DNA of 64,000 nucleotides, taken from positions 1,505,001 to 1,569,000 of the forward strand of contig JARHVA010001737.1 of the NCBI GenBank assembly GCA_037957365.1. Direction: 5' to 3'. Under the pieces are notes generated by a model, which had not been told where the DNA came from, made no database searches, and was given only the letters and a program-made list of their open reading frames with translations. Shown here one piece after another: positions 11,688 through 24,732 of this stretch. Numbering within the stretch: the first letter of the stretch is position 1; every line of letters starts with the position of its first letter. A program made the position numbers and the translations under genes. This DNA is from Torreya grandis (lineage: Eukaryota > Streptophyta > Pinopsida > Cupressales > Taxaceae).

Positions 11688-13246
11688 GAATGGTTAGAGG
11701 GAATGAGCATACCCATCAAGATATTCATCATTCATGTCTCAACTTGTGAGGTATTTCCAATATTTGGTGTAAAGTAACATGTTTTTATTAGATATAAGAG
11801 ACACCAATGTAGGGTCATAACTCATTAGGTATTATAGCACTTTTGCCTGAAGTGGAGAGATTTTGTAAAGGAAATGACATCGGTTGATCACTACCATGAT
11901 ATACATTGTGTCATTTTTTAGGGTACGGTAAAGATTTCTTATAACTTTAGAGTAGTATGTACTAGATCATATTCTATACCCATTTGGATTAAGGGGGTTT
12001 TGGGGGTCATTTGATCCAAATGTTTTTTATTATATTATTTGTATGGGGGATGTACACCCCTTTGATAACTAGGTGTTAGTGTTTAATAAATGTTGGTGTT
12101 ATCATGTTAAATGGATAGTTTGGTAGTTGAACCCATTGGAAAATTGGGTTTGGTGTAACTCCCCAGGTAACTCTTATGAAAGCTTATATAATCTTGAGAG
12201 CTGGTAAAATAAATTAAAGAAAATTATTTTACTTTTGTATAAACTTTTGTGGTCAAATTACTATAATGTAGTTCTTATTGTCTCCCATATCCACATGTGG
12301 TTGTTATAACAATTTCAACATATTATTTTTCTCTCTTTAAGAGGTACCATTATGGCATATCACATACCCCTCCCTTTTTACACCCTTACTTTCCAAAATT
12401 ATGATTTTGTCCTATCAATGTTAGGTTACATATTATTATTGAGTTTATAAGATCATATATGTTTATGGTTACATACATGTGTTACAAAAGTGCTTTTGAA
12501 TAATTGTTTCTTATAATCTATGTTAAGCATGGCACATTTAATCCTTTATTTTTAGATGAGTGATTTATAGGAACATCCCTCACCTCAAAAATAGGGTAGA
12601 CAGTCATCTTATTATATCTTTAGTTATAGATTCAAGAACCAAGTACCATATATGTTATCTTCTTTGGCCAAGAAGCAAATTTTCCCCATGGTGTTAGAAC
12701 CAAGGAACTAGTTTTTAGTTGTAGTTTAAGCTTCAAGAACTAAGTGTTAGGAACTTGCTTGCACATAGATTAATCTATCATTAAAAATATATAAAATATG
12801 CATTAAAACTAAAATAATATATAAATATTGTATTAAATTTTTTAAAATCACAATATATAGTATTGTATGTCTCTTTGAGGGGGAAACCTCCTTTGAGCAT
12901 AGCTGAATACAAAAGATTCACTAAATAATATTTCTTCTTAAAAAGGTCTCTATGTAACCTAATCTACTCAAGACAACTACTACTTCGCATACATGTAGGA
13001 TCTTTACAAATACCTAGTGGGATAAATTACAGATCATATGCATCCAATATTTTATTACAAAATAAAAGAGTTAGGACGAAGGGGTCCTAACACCAGTTTT
13101 TAGTTTCAATTGTAGTGTCAAGTCTAAATTAAGTCCTAGGATAGTTTTAGAGTTTCCATTTTTTAGTTTTAACCTATTTACTACTAATTTAGGTAAATTG
13201 AGGATGATTCTCAATTTCATAATTTTTGAATATTGCACATGGTTTG
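11688..13246. other. Intergenic AT-rich sequence between two LTR elements
   Basis: I see no open frame, RNA gene or recognisable domain here. It is the sequence in which the Tat element and the LARD-like element lie, probably older unrecognisable transposon sequence. Confidence 0.6.
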
Positions 13247-14220
13247 TGATGCAGGAGCATTCATAGTCCTAAGCAATATTCCAATCCCAAAAATAGAGTG
13301 TGTTTGTTTTTTTATTCTTTATGTCTTCTATTTTGGTTTTTGGTGTGTTTGTGTGTTTTTTTGGATGGTTACTCATTCACATGTTGTTCTTGACATTTAC
13401 TTGAGCTTGTGCATATTTATTTGTGTATGTGTTGGTGCAAGGATACAAATATTATTTAGGCTTATGTTTACAAATTTTAATGATTATCTATATGGCATGT
13501 ATGTTATGACATGAGGAATATTTGCATGACTGTCCAAGAATCAAGAGTGTTATGACCCAAGGAATTTGAGTATGGAGTAGACATTTTATTAAGTGGGTAA
13601 GAAGAGAATTTGAAGAGACATTCAACCAAGAAAATGATTGAAACAAAAATAATATTATCGAGTCACAAAATAGACAAGAATAGGTAGTGGAATTTTTGTG
13701 GAAGTTTGGTGAAAGAAATGTTGATAAAATATGAATCAATGGAAGATGAATAGTTTTCTAGATGGAATTCAAAAATGGATTTCTAGAGGAGAATGAAGGG
13801 GGATAAAATGAAAAGGATAAAAAAAGGAAGCCTAAACTATTAGAGGATGGTAGGAGGTTCTAAGTATCTCTATGAAATGTAATAAGCCCATAAAAGCATT
13901 TGTGTGTGGGGATTTGTATTATTTTTTCCACCTTTCTTGATTCAAAGGAAGTTTTATGTTATCAAATTGAAGGCAAAATTCTATGTAAATATAGTATGCT
14001 AATGTCTATAGTTTCCTCCATATTTACTTTGTTCAATAATCCCAAAGTGGCATGAGATTAGATTCGTATTCCACTGTGTGAAATTCATTAATATAATCTT
14101 TATTGCGTGGCAAACAGTTATTTGATAAAATGTGCATGTGTTTTCATGTATTTTATAAACATATACAACACATGAGATAAAGGTAGACCTTAATTTGTCT
14201 CTCTCTCCCTCGTGATTGCA
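13247..14220 (+). repeat. 5' LTR of the LARD-like element
   Basis: The repeat aligns over its whole length with 17017-17988. It includes shared blocks such as TTTTGGTTTTTGGTGTGTTT and TTATGTTTACAAATTTTAAT. It ends five bases before the primer-binding site. Confidence 0.8.
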
Positions 14221-14225
14221 CCAAG

Positions 14226-14236
14226 TGGTATCAGAG
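14226..14236 (+). other. Primer-binding site TGGTATCAGAG
   Basis: Matches the common plant initiator-Met tRNA primer-binding core and lies just downstream of the 5' LTR of the LARD-like element. Confidence 0.75.
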
Positions 14237-14699
14237 AAAGGTAGTGTCTTTGTGGTTGTGATAAACTCCTCAATGTGTGTTTTAGGTTGTGAGATAGAAG
14301 TCTACATAGAGATTTCAAGTTATTGATAAGATTGCATAGGTGGTTGCAGGTGTGTGAAATCCTATAAGATTATGAGGTATTTTTTGAGACTCAATTTGGA
14401 TTTTTTTATAAGTTACGAAAGAGAATTCTATTGATTCATTGTAAAACATGGTACACAAGAGAAGAGCATGTAAGATGGGTGAGTTGACAAAGATGTTGAA
14501 ATTGTTCCAAGAGAGACTGGACATGATGGGAAAGATTTCACATAGTGATGACAATGCATCTGCATGTGATCGTGATGAGAAATAGTTATGGTTGGGTTTT
14601 TATCCCTGCAAGTATAGATAGATGATTTAGGAAGAGACCACGTAAGTAGAGGAAAAGATGTTAGTAGATGTAAGAGACCATCCAAGGTTGTGGTGGAGA

Positions 14700-16983
14700 A
14701 AAAAGGTAATTCTCTTAGTGATATTTTTCTATTTTATGGAAAAGAATGTCCATAATAGCTCATGACTAGGATAGTTGAGCATGAGTTATATTTTGTGGAT
14801 ATGAATAAAGTTGACCTTATGAGGGTGAAATTTGCATGTAAGTGGTTGTGTGTAGTTACATCCATGTATTGGAAATATCTCCAAGTGAGGATACAAAGTA
14901 AAGGTAAAAAGAAGGTTTGTGAGTGGGAACATATGGTTTATAATATGTTGGGTCCATTTGTTCACCCAAAATTATAATCAAGATGGTTGAAGAAGCTTTG
15001 TGTGAATAGACTTGAGAGTGTTGATGAGAATAATATGTCCAAGAGAGGAAATAATAATGAGGATTTGTCATGTGAATATCCAAAGACTACTTTTAGAAGT
15101 AGCATGGACGTGCATAGGTGCATGAAAGAGAAGGTGGTTGTGGAAGACAACACGAAGGTGAGGCTTCTATATGTAGAGCCTAATTCTTATTTTTATAATA
15201 ATAAGGTGTATGAGAGCTATAAGTACCCCATATGTGAATATATCTACAAAACCAATGAAGGATATGTGATACATTGTTCACAATAAGATGAAGACTCATT
15301 GAGTGATGATGGGCAAGTGATTGTGAAGTCCCATGAGTGAGCAAATGTTAAATTTTCTTTGGTTTGTGATGAAAATAATATTATCAATTTTATTTTGGAT
15401 GTTATAAGGGTTGAGGACAACCAAGGAATGATAAAGGTGAGTGAATATTTCATCCATGTAGAGTTTTAGGAGGATGAAAGTTGTAGCCATGTAGAGTTAT
15501 AGAAAAGTGAAGAAGGCAGCCATATAGAGTTGCAAGTTTCCATGGTGGAAGCATTGGATGTATAGGTTGTGCAATCAAGTACATGTAAGGAGATGATTGT
15601 GAAGGATCAGACATGTGAAAGAGATAAATTCAAATATGTTGAGGTACATAAAATAGCCATGAAATTTGTTGAGAATGGGCCATTGGCAATCCATTGTGAG
15701 AATGAAAATCTTGAGTAGTATGCTAGCATTAAAGAGGAGTTGGATAACATTTTCTTAGGGAATGATGGAGAAATGGATGAGTTTTTTGAGGGAGATTTTA
15801 TTTCTCCTAATGTGTTTTTTAAATGTTCAGGTCTAGATATGAATATGGTATCTAAAAAGAGGACTAAGTGTGGTGCAATCCAACATGCTCATTTATATGA
15901 GAAGTGGAGTAAAAAAGCTTACCATGATATTGATATGGCAGTGATGATTGGAGATCTAGTTGGTGATGATGTTCCAACCAATGTGGGGTGTCTTCAAAGT
16001 GATATGGATACAAGGGAGTGTGATAAATCATGGGAAAATTTTCATTTTCAAGGAGATGTGTAAGTGGAGGCTCATTTGTAGCCAATTGAGGAAGGAGAGT
16101 TGTCCCAAGAACAGTCTAATGTTGGTGAAGGATTTAAGAAGCCTAAAATTGGTGTGAAATAAACCTATAACAAATGATATATGAAAGAGTGTAGCTAAGT
16201 TTGATATCATCCAATTTATGTGTGAAGGAACCTAATGTTGCAAGTATAGATAGTGAGTTTCTTGAGCTCACCAATTGGAAGGAGTTGTTACTGTGTATGG
16301 CAGCCCAAGTATGTGAAGAGGAAGTTGATGTTGCGGATGAGATAGAGAGATTTCTTGCCACAACAATGTATATAGTGAAGGATGTGAAGGTAATAAGTAT
16401 CCTTGAGGTGATTCTTAATGTTATGGGTTGTCATTTGGATGCCCTAGTATATGTTGATTCAATTAGTTTGAGATCGAGTATGATAGATAAGATTGCATCC
16501 ATGAGTGAGAAAATGTAAACATGGATATGTGATGTTTTAAGTGATCCAATAGTTAGTTGGACAATGTGTGAATAAATCTAAGTGGGATTTACAAGGATGT
16601 AGTTGTTATATGGTGGTTTTGAGCCCACATGGGAGAATGAGATGTGTGAAAGAGAATCTTGGGGATGGTGGATGGATGAGAGTTGGTTTCAACCCACATA
16701 TGAGTTGATTGAAATATGGTTATGCATTTGGAGGAAGACAATGGTCTATGGTGGGTCAAATACCACAAATGAGAGAGATTGTGGTGATTCAAATACCATA
16801 GGGAGAAGGAGAGAAAGCATAAATGTGAAGAGAAGAAAAGGAAAATTATCATGTAGGAGTTGGAAATGGCATAGGAAAAAGAAGACCAAACAATTGAGGT
16901 ATTCAGTGTGTTGGAAGGGGATGCCATGGTCACTTTACCTCATGACCAAAAGAGTAGATTTGATACTTGTCCCATCTATGTGA
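14700..16983 (+). pseudogene. Decayed long reading frame of unknown family inside the LARD-like element
   Basis: Open segments 14762-14977, 14987-15286 and 15740-16063 are in one frame. Reading through the gaps gives continuous, charged, protein-like sequence broken by about eight stops. Near 16160-16200 the frame shifts, then 16201-16518 and 16603-16983 continue in a second frame. Composition is E/K/V/D-rich with many VEL and VEF words. I recognise no domain. The stops replace codons that could have been CAA, CAG, CGA or GAG, as expected for decay rather than noncoding DNA. Confidence 0.5.
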
Positions 16984-17016
16984 GTTGGAGATCACATTCT
17001 TTGAACCTCAGGTGTT

Positions 17017-17988
17017 TGACGCAGGAGAATCCACTATCCTAAGTAATCTTACATCACCAAAAATAGAGTGTATTTACTTTTTGGTTCTTTGTTTCTTACA
17101 TTTTGGTTTTTGGTGTGTTTGTGTTTTTTCTTTATGGTTACTCATTCAACTATTGTTCTTGACATTTACATGATTTTGCACACAATTATTTGTCTATGTG
17201 TTTGTGCAAGGATACAAATATTATTTAGGCTTATGTTTACATATTTTAATCATTATCCATGTGTCATGTATGTTATGACATGATAAATATTTTCATGAAT
17301 GTCCAAGTGGAAAGAGAGTTATGACCAAAGGCATTTGAGTATGGAGAAGCCATTATCTCAAGTGGGGAATAAGATAATTTGAGGATACATTCAACCAAGA
17401 AAATGATTGAAACAAAAATAATATTCTCAGGCCATAAAATGGACAAGAACAGGAAATGGAAGTTTGGTGTAAGTTTGGTAGAAGAAACATTGAAAAAAGA
17501 TGAACCGATGAAAGTCAAACAGTTTCCTAAATAGAATTCGAAAATGGTTTCGAGAGGAGAATCAAGGGGGGCAAAATGAAAAGGAAAAGGAAAGGAATCC
17601 CAAACTATTAGAGGATGGTAGGAGGTTTTAAGTATCTTCATGAAATGTAATAAGCCCATAGAGGCATTTGTAAGTGTGTGGGGATTTGTATTGATTTTTT
17701 CACCTTTCTTGATTCAAATAAAGTGTTATGCTACCAGATTGAAGGTATAATTATGTGCAAAACTAGTAAGGGTAGTGTCTGTAGTTTCCTTCATATTTAT
17801 ATTGTTCAATAATCCCAATAGTGGCATGAGATTAGATTTATATTCCGTTGTGTGAAATGCATTAATATAATATTTTTTGTGTGACAGTCAATTGTTTGAC
17901 AAAATGTGCATGTGTGTCCATGGATTTTATAAACCCCTATAACATAAGAGATAAAGATAGACCTTAATTAGTATCCCTTGTGCTTGCA
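17017..17988 (+). repeat. 3' LTR of the LARD-like element
   Basis: Direct repeat of 13247-14220 with the same termini (TGACGCAGGAG, TTGCA). No strong polypurine tract precedes it. Confidence 0.8.
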
Positions 17989-20900
17989 CTAGTTCACCTT
18001 CCAATAGGTGTATTTATTCCTTTGCTTAATTTCATTTTTCCTCTTATTTTATTTGGTTCAATTTTATCAATTTGTTAAGACATTTATCTACTTGTATAAA
18101 TTTTCATTTTATTTCAAGTACAAGCAATATGTTGACATTGGATCATGGGTGAACCATTTCAAAAAATATTACTTCTTCATTCTTCCCTCATGATTAATGT
18201 TGAGGTATGCACTTATATTTATTTTACTTTGATATGCATACATGCACACACATCAAAGTGGGGTATAATATAGACAACTAATTTTGGTACAATCCATGTA
18301 GTCATAGTGTATTTTTCAAGTTGTCATGCATTTGGCAAATTTACATACATTTGGATATTTTTATTACAAATTCCCTTTGTATCGGGCCTCATATTATCTT
18401 CTCATACCTTAGGGTTTCCTCATAGCTTGATTTTTTCAATTTGGATTAATGTCAATACCTCCATTCAATATAGAATGTTTAAAAACCTATAGATCAACTA
18501 TTTATTTGTCCTAATACAACCCCAGATGTTCCTAGAATGCCCCCTAGAAAATTAAGTTTTTTTTTTGTCTAATTTCATAGCTAATCCAAAAATGGTCTAA
18601 CCATTTTTGAAGTTAGTCTAAAAATGGTCAGGTTATTTGTGGGTCCTTTGTGCCATTTACCATGGTTTTCTCTTTCCTTGATTATAAACTTTCATGCCTT
18701 TATATTTTTGACCTATGCGTTAATGTGTTCTAATTTCAATTCAATAATGCCTATATATACACATGTACCCTAAGTCATTATAGTACTACACACATTGATT
18801 ATATATTTTACACACTTGTAAAGGAGCCTACACATTGATCATATTTTCCCTCATCATTGATTAGAGTCTTTTGGATGCATACTTATACCAAAACAAGGTT
18901 GTATTTAGTGGATGAGAATATAGCATTATTGATTATCATAGGGAGAGAAGGTGGAGCCTTTACTCACATTAGAATGGGACACTTGCATGCATATAACTAC
19001 ATAAGCCATGATTTTGAGCATGCACAAATATGTATTTGAAACCCTCAAGGAGCTTAGGCCACTAACTCTACATATTTCCTTTAGTCTTTTGGATGTATTT
19101 ATATATTATGATCAATTATGGTTACAAATAAGGAGATAATATTTTGACATCTACACATGTCTATTCACAAATCAAAGAGAGACTTTTGCATGTTTATTGT
19201 AATTGAAGAGTTATATAAAGTGTTAGATAATGAAGATCAATAGAACCATTTTTTATCAAGTTTTCACTTTTAATAGAAACTATCACTTTCAAATTCGTAT
19301 GAAATTAGTCAACCCTTTTCATATCAATATGAATGTGATCATTGTAATAGAGTACAGTCTGATTTATGGAGTTCACTCTACACATTTACATAACCTTCTT
19401 CTCTCTATTTTGAGTATTTATCAAGATCCAAGAAGTCACAAAGTATTTATATATCTTCTTCCTCATCCTTTCATATTTATTGATCATTTACAGTTCATGC
19501 TATTTTTATTCCCTCCCCTTAGCCCTAGGAAGATCTGAATTAATGTTTATTATTGTATTTAGCTAGATTTACCTAATTTCATTATTTTACCTAATTGGCT
19601 TAGTTTTTTTAACACTTGTGCTCCCTTTTTTTAAAACATGGATTTACTTCATGGTTATTAATGGGGGATATAACATTGAACCTATAGGATTTATGGATAA
19701 TATTGAGGCTACTAATATGGAGGAGACGTGATATCAGAGAAACATAGGTAGGTTGAGTAGAGAGAAACCCAAACATACTACATTGGGGGGGGAGAAAATA
19801 GAGAAAAGAGTGAAGGAGGGGTCCTACTAATAAATATTACATATAGGCATGTGCCACAATTCTGCAAAAACATGATTATATTATTAAGCTCCTTCATCAC
19901 AATTAACACTAGGGGTATCATGCACTTATGGGATATGACACGTGATATAAGATATATATGTTAGAAAGATAATGTATGCTTATGGGTGTTAGATTCTCAC
20001 TCACATATATCAAGATATGTATATATTTGTACGTAAGGCATGCAATGGCAGAATAGCAACAGGGCCACTCCTATAGGTTTGGGCATATGAGAATGTGGAA
20101 GTGGTTAGGCCTAATAGTATACCCCTTTCCCTAGAGAAAAAATAGATGCCATGCATAGGGAGATGGATCATCGTATGACCCAAGAGTAAAGGGAAGAGGA
20201 TACAACCTACTAGAATAACATTATAGATTTCCTCTAAGAGAGAGACATCACCTAATGACCCTATATAGACCACCCAAAATGAGATAAGGAAAACACACAG
20301 ATGTGGTAGATCATCATAAACAGATGGTACCAAAAATGATTTGGTGGTATGATCAATTGGTTTCAGTATGAGAGTTTTGAGACAATACATGTTATAATAA
20401 GATGTGCCCCCAACCATTGTTATCTAGTGCAAGACATGGAGATCCTCCAAATGGGTGAAGCAAGGGTTCCATCACTAATAATATAAATATAACACATGGA
20501 AAATAATGATAAGGATGAGAGGTATCCTGACCCAAGGGTAGATGACACATGATCCACAGAGGGCTAACCGATATGGTGGGTTAGGTTTTGTCTCATACCA
20601 ATATTTGTGCCATGAGAGGAGATATATAATCATAAAGAGGGAGGCCAAAATGGAGAGCTCAATTCAAATGGAGGACATGACCCAAAGGGGATAGAAGAGG
20701 ATAGATTAAGGATCACTTCAATTATGGAAATAATGGAAACTAGCTTTCAACAACAAGATACAGGAAACAAGGTCAATGTGTTTAATTTGTTATCATTGAT
20801 TAATATTGTGGAATTCATTGATTAATCTTTGTTTAATTTGAAATAGTGTCATTAATTATTATTCCATTATCATTGATGACATGATTAGGATAATAACTCA

Positions 20901-21657
20901 ATACATTTTAAAAGATATTCTAAGAATGTTTGAGTGGGTTGATATCAAAGCACCAAGACATGTACACAAAATTTGATCTTGTCAGTAGGGCGAGGGTAGT
21001 GTATCTAGATATCATTTCCAAGCTAGAGGATATGAGCACAAATATCACCTAAATCATAGGCTGAAAATAAATAGACACAAAACCATATTTCCCATCTTGA
21101 TATCACACTAACATCACAAGTGAAATAGAGAGACACATAGAGACAAGACATGGTGATGCCTCTGCCAAATAATGCATCTATACCAACCATCTTCACCTAG
21201 TATGTGGAGCTTTAATAGAAACACCATGACTTGATATCAGACAATGCAAGGGTATGTGAATAAGATGACATGTGGTTACGATCAAGGAGAGGAACACATA
21301 GTAGGATAACTATGTCCATAACATTTGTTTCCCCATAGGCTAGCAAAGATAGGTGAGGGGATCACTCCCCAACACTCCAAACATGACTTGTATGGTCCAT
21401 GTGCCCTTGTTGTGATTTTATAACCTACAATTGTTTAATATATTTTATCTTTGAATTTAAATACTCTTTTATGTGTATGTATGTGAACTAATGTGTAAAA
21501 TGTGTGTGTTATAATACAATCACAGAGTAAATAATGTTTTTCTATCACTTAATAATAAGGAAAAATCAAAACATAGATTAATATTTATCACACATAAGAA
21601 ACACAAATAAATTAATAAGCATCTAATATAACCAAGAGTAAACCATATATACTACTA
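17989..21657. other. AT-rich region without recognisable genes
   Basis: Only short, unconvincing frames occur. At 19729 there is TGATATCAGAGAAAC, which resembles a tRNA-Met primer-binding site, but no LTR pair could be identified around it. The segment is the left flank of the copia nest and ends in the TACTA target site (21653-21657). Confidence 0.5.
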
Positions 21658-22083
21658 TGAATAAATGAGCAGGAGATACACAAGCCCCACAAGATCAATT
21701 CAGGAGATAAAACCTACAACAAAAAACTTGCAAAAACAATTCCAGAGATTTAATAAAATATAGTTATTCAATCACTTCAAAATAATAGCTAATGTCCCCT
21801 AATTATCTCTTTGTCTCTCAGTAAGAAATCTATTAGATTTAAAATATATATAACACAAATAGTTTGTTGTGTGTGAACAAATTATTTGTCATTATTGCAC
21901 TAACAGAGAAAACTAAAAATATTCAATTTTCAAGTATTACATGCAAAATATTATTTGAGATCATCTCAATAATAAAACAAACAAACTACCCTAGATAAAC
22001 ATAATTAACCCTAGGTAACAAATAACTTACCCTATGTAAAACAAATTAACCCTAGGTAAGCTTAAACACACATTATTTCAACA
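21658..22083 (-). repeat. 3' LTR of the outer copia element
   Basis: Begins on the minus strand with TGTTGAAATAATGTG after a short purine run (GTGAGGG) and ends with CA at 21658. It contains repeated CCCTAGGTAA-like words near 21985-22057, which are also in the other LTR. Confidence 0.88.
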
Positions 22084-22189
22084 CCCTCACATAAGTAAAA
22101 CATAGGGAATATAAAACAAATATGGTCCCAACTACTAGGCTTGATAAGGTACCCATGTACAAACCAATCAAAACAGAAAAAAATAAAGG

Positions 22190-22735
22190 AATGTAGGACT
22201 TCATGTGAAATCCCCCTTAAGTATAACTTATTTCACACCAAACATCTCTCACAACTAAAGATAATGAGGAGAAGCCAAAGGTTTAGTGAACATATCGATA
22301 ATCTACTCAGTTGTATGCACAAACTCCAAAGAAATAACTCCATCCTAATAAGTTGGTAAATGAAGTGCATTTGAATCTTAATGTGTTTCATGCGTTGATG
22401 CTCAATAGGATTTCATGAGATATCAATCACACTTTGGTTATCACACTAAATAATAGAACCCTATTGAGTGAAGATAAACTCTCCAAGCAATTATCGAAGA
22501 CAAAGTATCTCTTGACTAGATTTGATGATACCTCAATACTTTGCCTTAGTGGAGGATAAGTGCAATATCTATCTAATTTTTGCATGATCAAGAAACTAGA
22601 ATAGAACCAAGTGTGAATACAAATCCACAAGTGAGTTTGCAATTGTCAATGTCACTAGCCTAATCAAAGTCAGTATATCCAACAAGTTATGTAAAACTTT
22701 ATGGCATGTATTGTATACCAAATTGTGTGTTTCCT
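22190..22735 (-). pseudogene. Outer copia RNase H
   Basis: Minus-strand reading after the RT retains the copia end motif IIDMFTKPLASPHYL near 22260-22340 and traces of the preceding RNase H. Several stops and at least one frameshift are present. Confidence 0.65.
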
Positions 22736-23850
22736 CAAATGTAGAATAAAATATGTTTGATTGCTTTCCAACGACTCTCATGAGGATCATGTGAAAACCA
22801 AGATATAAGGTTCACATAAAATGTGATATCATGACATATATGAGTCAGGTATAAAAAACTACCTACAAGTTGTTGATACAATGTCAAATCAATAAGAGGA
22901 TTCATGCAAGTGGAAGATAACACAACACCTGACTGATATGGAGTGGGATTGGTTTTACAATCATCCATGATAAACATGTTAAGAATATATGTTGCATACT
23001 TATGTTGTCCAATAGAGATACCCTTAGAAGAATGATGAACTTGAAGGCCAATAAAATAATGTAGAAGTCTCGGATCTATCATGTCAAACATATATACTAA
23101 CTTGTTCTTGATGTCTTGTATCAAGGAGTATGAACTGATAGTGAGGATAAGGTCATCAACATACAAAACCAATACTAAAATATCCTCACCTTGCTTCAGG
23201 ATATACACATTATGATCTAACTTGCATTGATGTAAATTGGAAATCAAAAGAAAATAATCCATCTTCTTATACCAAACTCTAGGAGCTTGTTCGAGACTAT
23301 AAAGAGAATGACAGAGTCTAAAAACCAATGATGAATCATGCATAAATCTTGGAATTTGTTCCATATAGATCTCCTAGAGATTGTCATGCAATAAATCACT
23401 CTTCATACTTATCTAAAAAACTAACCAATGATGTGAAGCGATAAGAGTGAGTATAAGCCAAATAGAATCCATCTTAACAATAGAGGCAAAGGTTTCAGAG
23501 TAATCAACTCTTTCAACCTATGAAAAACCCTTAGCTACTAGTATATCTTTGTACTTATCAATTGATCCTTCTACAACATATTTGGTCTTAAAGACCCATT
23601 TACATTTTACAAGTTTTCTTCCCTTAGGAAGAAGGACAAGATCCCATGTATTATTATTCATTAATGAATAATATTCATCATACATTGTAACATCCCATTC
23701 AAGTTTACCAATGGCCTTAGAAAATAAAATTGGATCATCAATAATGGATTTTCCCATAAGAGAAACACCAAATGTATGTGAGCAAGTTTGATTAGAATCA
23801 TATAGATCACCAACCAAGGAACCAGTTGTTATAGAGTGCTTTGTGCCCAC
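22735..23850 (-). pseudogene. Outer copia reverse transcriptase
   Basis: Two open parts on the minus strand. The first has NNTWDLVLLPKGRKLVKCKWVF at 23518-23850. The second (22735-23364) has LCHSLYSLEQAPRVWYKKMD, VLYVDDLIL and LHYFIGLQVHHSSKGISI, then LVGSFLYLTHICHDI. These are the consecutive hallmarks of copia RT, including the catalytic YVDD. A short stop-containing gap (23365-23517) separates the parts. Confidence 0.92.
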
Positions 23851-24099
23851 TTGGGCATAGATGGTGAAGAAGATGGTTTTGGTGGTTGAACATGTGCAAC
23901 ATTAAAATCATCCTCATCATGATCAACAATAGAAAGCAAGTCCTCATTAACATCTATAGAAGGAGGAAAAGAAGAAGTACTAGATGTAGACTCCTATGGA
24001 GTGGGTAGTTCATCAACACATACATCCCATCAAAACAACACAACATGTATGACAGGATCAAAAAGGTGGTAAGATTTTACATTTTCATAATAACCAACA

Positions 24100-24409
24100 A
24101 AAATGAGTGGTTGGCTTTTTTTCTCTAATGCTTTATGTTTGTCATCAGGAAAAAAATGCCCATGTATGACTCTCGAAGACATGAAAATCTGAAATATCAT
24201 GATTGATCCCTGACCAAGCTTCTTTCGGTGTCATATTTTGCACATATTTGTGAGGCATACAGTTTTGAATGTAGTTTACATAATGTACTACTTCGGCCCA
24301 ATATTATGGACCCAAATTTTTAGAATGAATCATACAATTTTCCATCTCTTTTAATGTTTAATTCTTCCTCTCTGCTATATCATTTTATTTAGGAGTGTAT
24401 AGTATAGTG
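24100..24409 (-). pseudogene. Outer copia integrase, C-terminal part
   Basis: Read on the minus strand just left of the inserted element: SLYTPK, stop, NDIAERKN, MIHSKNLGP, YWAEVVHYVNYIQNCMPHKY and MTPKEAWSG. These are the end of the copia integrase core. The sequence continues from 30654 upward, showing that the second copia element landed inside this gene. Confidence 0.85.
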
Positions 24410-24414
24410 AACTA

Positions 24415-24720
24415 TGTTAGTGTAGGTTTTTATTTTATTTAATGGTTTTTTCCTACCTATGTTTTGGTTAGCTTGCTTAGGTGTCTTTTAGGTCATAATG
24501 AAATATAATCCCACATTCATGAGGAAGTGAGGACATATTTATCTTTCACCTATAGAGGACATGTTTATGACTAATGATGCTAATGCTAAAAATTTAAATC
24601 TTTTGATTGTTCATAAATTACTTATTTTTTACTCATGTTATATTTCTCTATTACATACATGTAATTTCTTCGTGCATTCGACTCTATCTAGCAAATCTTA
24701 AAGTATGGCCCACTTTGACA
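24415..24720 (+). repeat. 5' LTR of the nested copia element
   Basis: Starts TGTTAGTGTAGG, ends TTTGACA directly before the primer-binding site, and matches 30332-30648 along its length (for example CCCACATTCATGAGGAAGTG in both). Confidence 0.9.
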
Positions 24721-24732
24721 TGGTATCAAAGC
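24721..24732 (+). other. Primer-binding site TGGTATCAAAGC
   Basis: One mismatch from the common tRNA-Met primer-binding core TGGTATCAGAGC. It abuts the 5' LTR of the nested copia element. Confidence 0.85.

Larger units (their letters stand above)
13247..17988 (+). mobile_element. Non-autonomous LTR retrotransposon (LARD-like)
   Basis: Two direct repeats of almost equal length (13247-14220, 974 bp; 17017-17988, 972 bp) flank 2.8 kb. Both start TGAYGCAGGAG and end TTGCA. A tRNA-Met-type primer-binding site (TGGTATCAGAG, 14226-14236) follows the left repeat. The interior has no gag, protease, RT, RNase H or integrase motif, which fits a large retrotransposon derivative moved in trans. No matching 5-bp target duplication is visible. 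Confidence 0.78.

Noticed and set aside
19729..19743. TGATATCAGAGAAAC resembling a primer-binding site
   Set aside because: No LTR ending just before it and no second copy of the upstream sequence could be found.
21985..22060. Repeated CCCTA-like words suggesting interstitial telomere sequence
   Set aside because: Spacing is irregular, the unit is CCCTAGGTAA rather than the plant telomere CCCTAAA, and the block is part of both copia LTRs.
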